A DNA stretch of 64,000 nucleotides from Mya arenaria (Eukaryota; Mollusca; Bivalvia; Myida; Myidae), in assembly GCF_026914265.1 (NCBI RefSeq), contig NC_069134.1, positions 9,231,758-9,295,757 on the forward strand, read 5' to 3'. Below, piece after piece: positions 51,401-62,700 of the stretch. Under the pieces are notes generated by a model. The model worked only from the letters and a program-made list of their open reading frames with translations. It made no database searches and had not been told where the DNA came from. The first letter of the stretch is position 1. Each line of letters begins with the position of its first letter. The translations under genes and the position numbers were made by a program.

Positions 51401-52388
51401 GAAACCGCCTACAGCCCCCAAACCCGACTACGCTCGAATATCTCGTGCCAGAAAAGCCAAAAGTGATTATGCATCACCTCCTAGTCGGTCTAATTGTGAT
51501 AATAACGACACTGTACAGAATATTGAACACTTGTTTGACTATGCCCTTGCGGAGGGTGCTGATGAGACGCCGGTTACAAGCAGTCCTTACGGCAAGCGAC
51601 AGTTACCAAACACACCGGGGTCCTACCAACGTTCCATCCCCAGACGCGGCTCACATGACAATAGAGTCTTTCATGACGACTTTGAAATAGGGGCCAAGTC
51701 ATTGTCAGGGTTTGCAAAGCTTAAGTCAAGGTCACAGAAAAATCTTAACATGGAGACAAACGCTACCATCAGAAGTCACAACGTACGTAAAATGAGGACG
51801 GCAATGGACGTGTTTGGCAACAGTGATTCTCTGCGTGACTTACGTCAACCATTACAATTAGACGGAAATGATCAGCCTGTTGAACCAATGTACGGCAGGG
51901 TGGTTGATAGCGATCGTATAAAATCTTACGTGTACGCCCAACAGAATCCATACGGACGTCTCGGTAACCATTACGTAGAAAGTGAACCTGGTTTTAGAAG
52001 ATACAGTCGCGCAAACTCTAATGCCGCGCTGAGCGACTCGTTTCCGAAACACGGCGATGACTCAGCGATTTCGATCAACTCACGCGGTGAGTACGGACTT
52101 CTTCCGGGAGAGAGTGATTACAGCTACTCTGAATACTCAGAATGGCATGACGACGGCTGGATCCCGCCCGACGATATATCCACCCTGTCTGTGCTCGAGG
52201 TGAGCAAGTCGCTCCGGTATATCGGGATGAAGGACCGCGTTGTGATACGGTTTTCGCGGGAACAGATCGATGGAAACATGCTGCAGACGCTTGACGTCAA
52301 GCTTCTTAAGGAAGGATTTCCCGAACTGAATGCATTGGACGTGAAAAAGATTTTAGACTTTGTTAGTGGTTGGCGACCAAAGAAATGA
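44644..52388 (+). CDS. GAREM-like adaptor (CABIT domain, SAM domain), two exons
   Basis: Exon 1 is 44644-45037 (donor GTAAAG) and exon 2 is 50134-52388 (acceptor TTCCAG). They join in phase to 882 codons. An in-frame TGA shortly before 44644 fixes the ATG. Residues of about 41-340 form a CABIT domain (LRDIITRGKYPCLVKVKG, WFEVLPDNGQPVEYFDTINA, a basic KKKTLFKRIFSS insert). The middle is disordered, with proline-rich LPPIPSKTK and PLAPRPP, and tyrosine motifs NDYEEL, GYMTP, YDNV (a GRB2 SH2-type pYxN site), KPDYARI and SDYASP. Residues of about 810-882 form a SAM domain (VSKSLRYIGMKDRVV, LLKEGFPELNALDVKKIL). GAREM proteins link receptor tyrosine kinases to GRB2, SHP2 and ERK signalling. That role here is inferred from domain order; paralogue type is not assigned. 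Confidence 0.9.
46083..47365. repeat. Degenerate 18-22-bp tandem array with an orientation switch
   Basis: From 46083 to about 46660 the plus strand repeats TCTAACCGACATGTTATTATG-like units (each given here in shortened form, TCTAACCGACATGTTAT). From about 46800 to 46990 and again at 47311-47365 the same unit appears in reverse orientation (AATAACAGTTAGACAAAATA, ATGTTAGACATAATAG). A MITE at 46998-47310 sits inside the inverted half. All is within the intron of the GAREM-like gene. Confidence 0.65.
46998..47310. mobile_element. 313-bp MITE, PIF/Harbinger-like
   Basis: Inverted ends of about 36 bp start TGCACCAGTCAATTGTAACC and then ACGGCC. TAA flanks both ends (46995-46997 and 47311-47313), matching the TWA-type target duplication of PIF/Harbinger elements. 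The interior is clearly more GC-rich than its surroundings. It has no protein. A 101-codon frame across it is a by-product. Confidence 0.75.
47366..50133 (+). other. Rest of the GAREM-like intron
   Basis: AT-rich DNA without exon-like sequence. The stretch at about 48210-48330 (ACGAAACGTCAAGTCCGG and flanks) is less AT-rich and may be a repeat fragment. The (AAT)n run at 48428-48482 is listed separately. Confidence 0.4.
48428..48482. repeat. (AAT)18 microsatellite
   Basis: An uninterrupted trinucleotide run of about 55 bp. In one frame it reads as poly-Asn and creates a false 60-codon ORF. Confidence 0.95.
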
Positions 52389-52625
52389 AAATGAAATATG
52401 TTACGTCATTTGAGTAGTGGTTATTTACTTAGAACTTATTATATGATGTCTTTCAGTTTTTTATTACGATCGTGCGTCTGCCCGATCATTCTCGGTATTT
52501 CAATTGACAATGTTAAACCTATTGCATGCTGTTTTACGTTTGCTTATTTATTATTGATCATTAAGTATATATACCCCCATTTCAACATATCGTGATTATT
52601 TAAACCTTGATAAGCACATATTTTG

Positions 52626-52686
52626 AATAAAATGATATACTTCAAAAGGTATTCGTCTTCCATGGTTACCATGTACTTTGAATAAA
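52626..52686 (+). promoter_or_regulatory. Candidate poly(A) signals of the GAREM-like gene
   Basis: AATAAA occurs at 52626-52631 and again at about 52680, some 240-300 bases after the stop codon, on the coding strand. Confidence 0.5.
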
Positions 52687-52737
52687 TGCGTTTATTAGAT
52701 GAGCGATATCATATCGGACACATCTTAGTTGGTTCTG

Positions 52738-53005
52738 AAAGATGCACTCTTACTCCCAAATAGGGTTTACCACAATTAATGGTATTGATTTAATGTTCCA
52801 AAAAGGATGAATAAATGTCGAAAACAATGGTTCTTATGAAGGATACCTAGTTAAATTTAAAAGAAATGTGCATAAAACAGGGTTTTCCCCCCTCATGAGA
52901 CTATAGTAGACCACACTAAATATTTAAGCATTCACCAATTGTTTAATATTATTGTGCTTTCTGCTATTAAATACACAGTTACAATCAATTATGTTTTAAA
53001 AGTAT
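52738..53005. mobile_element. MITE-like repeat, second family, truncated copy
   Basis: AAAGATGCACTCTTACTCCC and about 270 bp of following sequence closely match 58144-58511 but stop after ACACAGTTACAAT, before the inverted 3' end seen in the other copy. Confidence 0.65.
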
Positions 53006-53146
53006 ATAATTCAAACAAATGCGGCCCCCTTCAAGTTTCTAACTCAATTTAACACTTTTTGTATGAAAACGTTTTCTAAAAGTTAATAGTCATCATTTCA
53101 TCTCAAAACGAAATGGATGAGTTTCTCTATATTTTGACTTATTTCT

Positions 53147-53501
53147 TAAAGCTGCACTCCAACAGATTGGACGTTTTTGTCAACTATAGGATTTTTTGTC
53201 TTGGAACGAGCCAATTTTTGCGAAAATCCATGGACCCATGATATAAGACTGCTGACAAAAATTAAATCGCAGATTTTTATATTTCAGCTCAAAAATTAAT
53301 GTTTTATGCTTTTTTTTCTTAAACCGTTAGTAACGGTTTAAGCCATAAAACATTAATTTTCGAACGGAAATATGCAAATCTGCGATCTAATCTTTTGTCA
53401 GCAATCTTATATTGGATTGCAGATATTTTGGCAAAAATGTGCTCCAAGACAGAAAGTAAACAAGTTGTAAAAACGGTAAATCTGTGAGAGTGCAGCTTTA
53501 A
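53147..53501. mobile_element. MITE, about 355 bp, copy 2
   Basis: This is a homologue of 12219-12575. TAAAGCTGCACTCCAACAGA at the left faces the inverted TCTGTGAGAGTGCAGCTTTA at the right. The centre contains AAACCGTTAGTAACGGTTTA, itself a palindrome, so the whole element folds back. It has no protein. Confidence 0.75.
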
Positions 53502-53529
53502 TTGCAATGAACGCTTATGTTATGAATAC

Positions 53530-56100
53530 AAATATTCATCCGCCATTGGTGCTTATGTTCCAGTGCGTATATTGCTCCCCCATTGGAGTCAATGTTTCAG
53601 TGCGGATATTGCACCGCCATTGGTGCTTATGTTCCAGTGCGGATATTGCTCCGCCATTGGTGCTAATGTTCCAGCGCGGATATCGCTCCACCATTGGTGC
53701 TAATGTTCCAGTGCGAATATTGCTCCGCCATTGGTGCTAATGTTTCAGTGCAGATATTGCACCGCCATTGGTGCTAATGTTCCAGTGCGGATATTGCTTC
53801 GCCATTGGTGCTAATGATCCAGTGCGTATATTGCTCCGCCATTGGTGCTAATGTTTCAGTGCGGATCCGCCATTGGTGCTAATGATCCAGTGCGTATATT
53901 GCTCCGCCATTGGTGCTAATGTTCCAGTGCGGATATTGGACAGCCATTGGTGCTAATGTTCCAGTGCGGATATTGCTCCGCCATTGGTGCTAATGATCCA
54001 GTGCGTATATTGCTCCGCCATTGGTGCTAATGTTTCAGTGCGGATATTGCTCCGCCATTGGTGCTAATGTTTTAGTGCGGATATTGCACCGCCATTGGTG
54101 CTAATGTTTCAGTGCGGATCCGCCATTGGTGCTAATGATCCAGTGCGTATATTGCTCCGCCATTGGTGCTAATGTTCCAGTGCGGATATTGGACCGCCAT
54201 TGGTGCTAATGTTCCAGTGCGGATATTGCTCCGCCATTGGTGCTAATGATCCAGTGCGTATATTGCTCCGCCATTGGTGTTAATGTTTCAGTGCGGATAT
54301 TGCTCCGCCATTGGTGCTAATGTTTCAGTGCGTTTATTGCTCCACCATTGGTGTTAATGTTCCAGTGCGGTTATTGCTCCGCCATTGGTGCTAATGATCC
54401 AGTTCGTATATTGCTCCGCCATTGGTGCTAATGTTTCAGTGCGGATATTGCTCCGCCATTGGTGCTAATGATCCAGTGCGTATATTGCTCCGCCATTGGT
54501 GCTAATGTTTCAGTGCGGATATTGCCCCGCCATTGGTGCTAATGATCCAGTGCGGATATTGCTCCGCCATTGGTGCTAATGTTTCAGTGCGGATATTGCT
54601 CCGCCATTGGTGCTAATGTTTCAGTGCGGATATTGCACCGCCATTGGTGCAAATGATCCAGTGCGGATATTGCTCCGCCATTGGTGGTAATCTTTCAGTG
54701 CGGATATTGCACCGTCATTGGTGCTAATGATCCAGTGCGTATATTGCTCCGCCAATGGTGCTGATGTTCTAGTGCGTATAATGCCCCGCCATTGGTGCTG
54801 ATGTTCCAGTGCGTATTTGGCTCCGCCATTGGTGATAATGGTACTGTGCGAATTTTGCTTCGCAATTGGTGCTGATGTTCAAGTCAGTATATTGCTTCGC
54901 GATTGGTGCTGATGATCCAGTGCGTATATTGCTCCGCCATTGGTGCTAATGTTCCAGTGCGGATATTGGACCGCCATTGGTGCTGAAGTTACAGCGCGTA
55001 TATTGCCCTGCCATTGGTGCTAATGTTCCAGTGCATATGTTGCTCCGCGATTGGTGCTAATGTTCAAGTGCGTATATTGCTCCGCCATTGGTGCTGAAGT
55101 TCCAGCGCGTATATTGCCCCGCCGTTGGTGCAAATGTTCAAGTGCGTATTTTGCTCCACAGTTGGTGCTAATGTTCCAGTGCGTATATTGCCCCGCCATT
55201 GGTGCTGATGTTCAAGTGCGTATATTGCTCCGCCATTGGTGCTAATGTTACAGTGTGAATATTCCATCCCCATTGCCATTGGTGCTAATGTTACAGTGTG
55301 AATATTCCATCCCCATTGCCATTGGTGCTAATGTTACAGTGTGAATATTCCATCCCCATTGCCATTGGTGCTAATGTTACAGTGTGAATATTCCATCCCC
55401 ATTGCCATTGGTGCTAATGTTACAGTGTGAATATTCCATCCCCATTGCCATTGGTGCTAATGTTACAGTGTGAATATTCCATCCCCATTGCCATTGGTGC
55501 TAATGTTACAGTGTGAATATTCCATCCCCATTGCCATTGGTGCTAATGTTACAGTGTGAATATTCCATCCCTATTGCCATTGATGCTAATGTTACAGTGT
55601 GAATATTTCATCCCCATTGTCATTGGTGCTCATGTTCAAGTGTGTATATTGGTACGCCATTGGTGCTAATGTTCCAATGTGGATATTGCTCCGCCATTGG
55701 TGTTGATGTATCAGTGCGGATATTGCCCCGCCATTGGTTCTAATGTTATAGTCTGTTTGTTGCTCCGCCATTGGTGCTAATATAAATGCGTGTTTGTTGC
55801 TTCGCCTTTGATGTTAATGTTATAGTTTGTTTGTTGATCCGCCATAAGTGCTTATGTAATAGTGTGTCTATTTTGCTCTTGCCATTGGTTCTAATGTTAT
55901 AGTTTGTTTGTTGCTCCGCCATTGGTGCCAATATTAAAGTGTGTATGTTGCTTCGCCTTTGATGTTAATGTTATAGTGTGTTTGTTGCTCCGCCACTGGT
56001 GCTAATGTTATATTGTGTGCGTTTGTTGCTCTGCCATTGGTGCTAATGTTATAGTGTGTTTATTTTTGCTCCGCCATTGGTGTTTATGTTGAAATGGATG
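53530..56100. repeat. 37-bp satellite array with a 43-bp subarray
   Basis: The basic unit is 37 bp, with consensus parts ATTGCTCCGCCATTGGTGCT and AATGTTCCAGTGCGGAT. From about 55247 to 55610 a 43-bp variant (CCATTGGTGCTAATGTTACA, GTGTGAATATTCC, ATCCCCATTG) is repeated about eight times with almost no change. Units become degenerate after 55620. Short open frames on both strands here are artefacts. The array lies between the GAREM-like and DEG/ENaC genes. Confidence 0.95.
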
Positions 56101-57046
56101 GTAATGTTCAAGTATTTATATTGCTCCCGCTTCTCCTTGGTCTTAACTTGTTTGGAAAATTCCAGAATCATTGATCGGGGGCCTTAAGGTTTTTAAAAGT
56201 CTATACACCTATGTTTCAAGAAGAACATTGCTAAATCAACTGTTTAGAAGATTAAGAGATATCACGACAGAAACGCCAATTTACTTTTAAATAGTATATT
56301 TATTATTTGATTATTGTGTGATACCTTGAAATCTCACTAGATAAAAAATGCGTATACAGTGTAAATTTTTAGCTTCAAGTTGATTCTTCAAGTTGATTTA
56401 GATTCTTTCAAATGAATTATCGTCAACATTCTTTAATATATTTAATGCCATCATTATTCTGCATTTGAAAGAAAGTGTATCGTTGCATGAATAGTTTCGT
56501 GACGGGATGTTTGTTTAACCGTGGTAACTTATGCGTGGATTTGAAAACAAATGTACGAACAGTTTCCGAACGAATACATCGTGATTCATTTTTTTTTCTT
56601 TCGTGATTTTGTGATGTCAAACTAGTCGTTCCCTTTTCAAAATTTGGATTCGGTTTGATAAATAATTAACTACTTTATATTTACAGCAACTGTTCAACCA
56701 TGTCCGATGAACTGACGATACCTTATTTTTGACTTCGTGTTAGAGTGTTAGTCAAGTAACAGCCTCATAGTATAAGTATGTACATGTATATTGTTGAAAG
56801 TTACATATATTAAGACTGACAAATTAACGTTTTGCAACATTAGTTTGAGAAAACATGACTGGACTACTATTCAGAAATATTATATATATTTACCAGTTTA
56901 AAGTTGTGTGAACGTAAGGTTATATATTAGAAGGAAACGGCTTTTAAATAAAATAGAATTAGTTGAAATAATATTTTGTGCCTTATTATGGCTTAAGAAC
57001 ACAATACCGGCTAGTTTATACGTGAACCAAGATAACTATCAGAAAC
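56101..57046. other. 5' flank of the DEG/ENaC-like gene
   Basis: AT-rich, with no exon or repeat recognised. The transcription start should be here but no core promoter is evident. Confidence 0.3.
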
Positions 57047-59005
57047 ATGGAACGACCTCTTCCAAGGACGGGATCCAGCGCATCCCTTGATTCGACCGGA
57101 AAAAGGAAGAGCTTCCGGCGTCTTATGACGCGGTTTGCGGAGAAGACGTCAATGGTTGGCGTGCCGTATATCAATACAGCGAGGTTTTGGTGGGCAAAGG
57201 TGATCTGGAGTGTGCTGCTGGTCTGCGCTATCACGGCCATGGTTCTCCACCTATGGTATCTGTTTGACCAGTGGTATGGCTGGCCGAAGACAACAAATGT
57301 TGCCCTTGGCTTTTCCCCTTTACGTTTTCCCCAGGTAACCATTTGTAATACCAACACTCTCCATAAAGGCAGATTGGATCATTTCAGTGGTGGTGGGCCA
57401 CTAAAAAGACTGATACGTGATTTAGAACCGGAGAATTTAGTTCCTGGCCAATTCACAGACGATTATGATCCGTATGTGGCTGATGGAGGGACGACGACGG
57501 GGCCAACAGGGGAAGCCGCAGTGATGCAAAACAGCACGAGTTCTCTGCCAACAGGAGACCAGACTCAACCAGCACCAACCGGCAATCCAACAAATGTAGG
57601 ACTTTTTTAAACATATAATATACAATTTGTTCGATTGCTTTGATGTATTATATTTCTGTATTACTCTTCTTTTACTTTGATAATGTCACTGGTTTCTCAC
57701 AGTTTAATAAAGGCTTTTTCAAAGTCTTTATACATTCTAACGCATCTTCACCTTCACTTATCTTTCTATAAGCGTCCGCCGGATTTCCTTCTTTTTCTCA
57801 AATTATTTCAGCACAATTTGAAAAAAACTGAAAACACAAACTTAATAAGGAGAGAAACAGTATATGCTTTCGATTTAATTCGTTTAAATATATCTTGTAT
57901 ATAATATTCTTACAATACAATGTTAAAATGTTTAAATCATACATTGAATGAGATATGTTTCATATAAACTAAATTAAGACATATGCTTTATTTCTCTATT
58001 TTATAAGATAAAACATCATAACATATTTTCTCAAAGCTGAAATAACTATTCAGTATTCAATGAGTAATAGACTGAGCAAAGTATAAATTATTGAAGCAGA
58101 TCTCGTTTAACCGATCACCTCACCCAGTTTTTGAACTTGCGCCTTAAAGATGCACTCTTACTCCCAAATAGGATTTACCATTATTAATGATATTGTTTTA
58201 ATGTTCCAATAAAGATGAATAAATGTCGAAAAAAATGTTTTTTATGAAGGATACCGAGTTAAATTTGAAAGAAATATGCATAAAACAGGCAATATGAGAC
58301 CATAGTAGACCACACTAAATCTTTTAGCATTCACCAATCATTTAATATGTTTGTGCTTTCTGCTATTAAATACACAGTTACAATTTTGTTATCAGTTCTC
58401 AATATTTTCCATAAATGCATTATTTAGTAAGTAGAAAAAGGTTTATCAGTAAAAATTGATGTCTGTTTTTCATGTGTATGTATTGATTTTTGAATAAGAG
58501 TGTCACTTTAAAAAAGGTTATTATGTTATAAAGCCCCATTCTAATTGTAGGTTGCCATATCAATCATTGGAAGTGGAACATTGTTTTTGTATATACTTAT
58601 ATGCATTGTAAGAAGTTATTCAAGACTAATTTCATTCACCCCTTGTCCAATGAACCGGAAATGTTCAAGCAATAAAACATAATAATGGGCACAAGCATGA
58701 TTTGAGTGAAGAATAAGACGCTAAAATACCTTCGCGAAAACCGTGCTTAGAATTATTAAAACTAAACGGTTTGGGGAAAATTTAATTAAAAACAAATAAA
58801 CATGACGCATGCGTTTTACACGGCAGGTACGTCGTAAACGGTTCGTAAACGAGTACGAAAGTCTGAACATAACCGAATATGATCAGGAATACTTTGACGT
58901 TCACGAGTTTGACAACGAAGAGAACCCAGACGCGTTCAACGGCACTGTGGACACGGCGTCAGTGCTCCAAGATCTCTTCAGGAGTCTGTTCATGGATATG
59001 GCTAG
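57047..59005 (+). CDS. DEG/ENaC-family sodium channel subunit, N-terminal part (first two exons)
   Basis: Exon 1 is 57047-57595 (183 codons, donor GTAGGA); exon 2 is 58827-59005 (acceptor GGCAG, donor GTACGC). An in-frame TGA upstream fixes the ATG. A short cytoplasmic N-terminus with FAEKTSMVGVPYI leads into transmembrane segment 1 (about residues 47-72, RFWWAKVIWSVLLVCAITAM). The family signature LRFPQVTICNTN follows at 92-103. The extracellular part has predicted N-glycosylation sites (QNSTS, LNIT, FNGT) and VRRKRF at 184-189, a furin-type RxKR site. The family forms trimeric amiloride-sensitive sodium channels (ENaC, ASIC, degenerins, peptide-gated FaNaC). Subtype cannot be set from this part. 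The finger, thumb and second membrane segment should lie beyond 64000. The usual His-Gly gating motif reads Val37-Gly38. Confidence 0.88.
58144..58511. mobile_element. MITE-like repeat, second family, full copy
   Basis: Imperfect inverted ends, TTAAAGATGCACTCTTACTC and GAATAAGAGTGTCACTTTAA, enclose about 330 bp that match 52738-53005. It lies in intron 1 of the DEG/ENaC-like gene, shortly before exon 2. Confidence 0.65.
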
Positions 59006-59511
59006 GTACGCTACCAAATTACTTTCAAATCTGAAATAAAATGAGAATATAAAGTATGTATAACTGAAGTGTTTAATTTGGTAAAAAGGATCATTTACCA
59101 GCATGAATCGTTATTGTGCAAAATATAAACTGAGAGTAACGTAAATTACAAACGCGTTATCGGCACAATCATAAGAAAGTTTATGGGTTAATTGATGACA
59201 TCGTCTAAAACGTATTTGAAATATGACATACCTCTTTTATCAAGCAAATGAAATGACTTTATTTGTTTAAGCAATCTTTATAAAAAATAATAATTGTAAA
59301 ATCGTTTTTTTTGTGTTACATTTTAAAAGTAACGTTATTTACACCAATTTGTGCTGTTTGAATTATTTGAAAACCTTCACAGAACTTAAGAATGATGAAT
59401 TACCAACTTTTTATCTCATAAACGATCAGTATACACGGAAGAAACAATTTAGATAAAACTAAAAATAACTACTTCGGGTAACGCAGTTTAAAAGTCCGTT
59501 ACTCACTTATG

Positions 59512-59605
59512 CCCCCTCCCTCAGAGCGTATACATATCTCATTTTGTGGCGTTTTGCTTAAGTTTTGGGAAAATTTTAACCTTCAAAATTGCCTCTGAGG
59601 GAGGG
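59512..59605. repeat. Short inverted repeat, 15-bp arms
   Basis: CCCCCTCCCTCAGAG at about 59512 and CTCTGAGGGAGGGGG at about 59591 are exact complements, separated by about 65 bp. It could be a fold-back element or the stem of a small MITE. Confidence 0.6.
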
Positions 59606-59719
59606 GGAGCAAGGTCAATTGGCAGCTTAAGGTCTTTACCATTGACGTTTCCATTCTTCATTGATCTTACTAGGTTCGCTATTATTGTCCAGGGATATGA
59701 CTAGTTAAGCTGCCATTGT

Positions 59720-62700
59720 TCAAGTATAATTATGTTTTTGTACGCTACCATTGTTCAATGATATGTCTAGGCAATGGTAGCATACCAAGCCATATGATTG
59801 AGCAATGGATGCATACCTAATCATATGGATGAGCAATGGACATCCATATTATTAGGTATTGCTACCGTAGCTCATCCATATGATTAGGTATGCTACCGTT
59901 GCTCAACCATATTATTAGGCATGCTACCGTTGCTCAACCATATGATTAGGTATGCTACCGTTGCTCAACCATATGATTAGGTATGCTACTATTGGTCAAC
60001 CATATGATAAGGTAAGCTACCGTTGCTCATCCATATGATAAGGTATGCTATCATTGCTCATCCATATGATTCGGAATGCTACCGTTGCTTACCCATTTCA
60101 TTAGGTATGCTACCATTGGTAATCCATATGATAAGGTATTCTTACATTACTCATCCATATGGCTGGGAACTCTTATATTGCTCACCCATATGATATGGTA
60201 TGCTTTCATTGTTCTTCCATATGATAAGGTATTCTTCAATTGCTCATCCATATGATAAGATATGCTACAATTGCTCATCCATATGATTAGATATGCTACC
60301 GTTGCACATCCATTATGATAAGGTATGCTTCAATTGCACATCCACATGGCTAGGCATTCTACCGTTGCTCATCTTTATGGCTAGGTATGCTACCGTTGCT
60401 CATCTATATGGCTAGGTATTCTACCAATGCTCATCTATATGGCTAGGTATGCTACCGTTGCTCATCTATATGGCTAGGTATGCTACCGATGCTCATCCAT
60501 ATGGCTAGGTATGCTACCGATGCTCATCAATATGGCTAGGTATGCTACCGTTGCTCATCCAAATGGCTAGGTATGCTACCGTTGCTCATCTATATGGCTA
60601 GGTATGCTACCGATGCTCATCTATATGGCTAGGTATGCTACCGTTGCTCATCCATATGGCTAGGTATGCTACCGTTGCTTATCTATATGGCTAGGTATGC
60701 TACCGTTGCTCATCTATATGGCTAGGTATGCTACCGATGCTCATCCATATGGCTAGGTATGCTACCGATGCTCATCCATATGGCTAGGTATGCTACCGAT
60801 GCTCATCAATATGGCTAGGTATGCTACCGTTGCTCATCCAAATGGCTAGGTATGCTACCGTTGCTCATCTATATGGCTAGGTATGCTACCGTTGCTCATC
60901 TATATGGCTAGGTATGCTACCGTTGCTCATCCATATGGCTAGGTTTGCCACCGTTGCTCATTCATATGGCTAGGCATGCTACCATTGCTCATCTACATGG
61001 CTAGGTATGCTACCGATGCTCATCCAAATGGCTAGGTATGCTACCGTTGCTCATCTATATGGCTAGGTATGCTACCGATGCTCATCTATATGGCTAGGTA
61101 TGCTACCCTTGCTCATCTATATGGCTAGGTATACTACCCTTGCTCATCCATATGGCTAGGCATGCTACCGATGCTCATCCATATGGCAAGGTATTTTTAC
61201 ATTGCTCATCCATATGGCTAGGTATGCTACCGTTGCTCATCCATACGGCTAGGTATTCTTACATTGCTCATCCATATAGCTAGGTATGCTACCGTTGCTC
61301 ATCTATATGGCTAGGTATGCTACCGTTGCTCATCTATATGGCTAGGTATGCTACCGTTGCTCATCTATATGGCTAGGTTTGCCACCGTTGCTCATTCATA
61401 TGGCTAGGCATGTTACCGATGCTCATCCATATGGCTAGGTATTCTTACGTTGCTCATCTATATGGCTAGGTATTCTTCCATTGCTTATCCATATAGCTAA
61501 GTATTCTTCCATTGCTCATGCATATGGCAAGGTATTCTTACATTGCTCATCCATATGGCTAGTAATGCCACCGTTGCTCATTCATATGGCTAGGCATGCT
61601 ACCAATGCTCATACATATAGCTAGGTTTGCTACCATTGCTCATCCATATGGCTAGGTATGCTACCATTGCTCATCCATATAGCTAGGTTTGCTACCATTG
61701 CTCATCCATATGGCTAGGTATGCTACCGTTGCTCATATTTATAGCTAGGCATGCTACCATTGCTCATCCATATGGCTAGGTATGCTACCGTTGCTCATTC
61801 ATATGGCTAGGTATGCTACCGTTGCTCATCCATATGGCTAGGTATGCTACCGTTGCTCATTCATATGGCTAGGTATGCTACCGTTGCTCATATTTATAGC
61901 TAGGTATGCTACCATTGCTCATCCATATGGCTAGGTATGCTACCGTTGCTCATTCATATGGCTAGGTATGCTACCGTTGCTCATCCATATGGCTAGGTAT
62001 GCTACCGTTGCTCATCCACATGGCTAGGTTTGCTACCATTGCTCATATTTATAGCTAGGTATACTACCGTTGCTCATTCATATAGCTAGGTATGCTACCG
62101 TTGCTCATCCATATGGCTAGGTATGCTACCGTTGCTCATTCATATAGCTATGTATGCTACCGTTGCTCATACATATAGCTAGGTTTGCTACCGTTGCTCA
62201 TCCATATGGCTAGGTATACTACCGTTGCTCATTCATATAGCTAGGTATGCTACCATTGCTCATCCATATGGCTAGGTATACTACCGTTGCTCATTCATAT
62301 GGCTAGGTATACTACCGTTGCTCATTCATATAGCTAGGTATGCTACCATTGCTCATCCATATGGCTAGGTATGCTACCGTTGCTAATTCATATGGCTAGG
62401 TATGCTACCGTTGCTCATCCATATGGCTAGGTATGCTACCGTTGCTCATTCATATAGCTAGGTATGCTACCATTGCTCATATTTATAGCTAGGTATACTA
62501 CCGTTGCTCATTCATATGGCTAGGTATGCTTGCATTGCTCATCCATATGGCTAGGCATGCTACCGTTGCTCATTCAGATGGCTAGGTATGCTACCGTTGC
62601 TCATCCATATGGCTAGGTATGCTACCGTTGCTCATTCATATAGATAGGTATGCTACCGTTGCTCATATTTATAGCTAGGTATGCTACCGTTGCTCATTCA

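Noticed and set aside
53530..56100. Repeat-protein gene in the 37-bp array
   Set aside because: 37 bp is not a multiple of three, so frames close after a few units.
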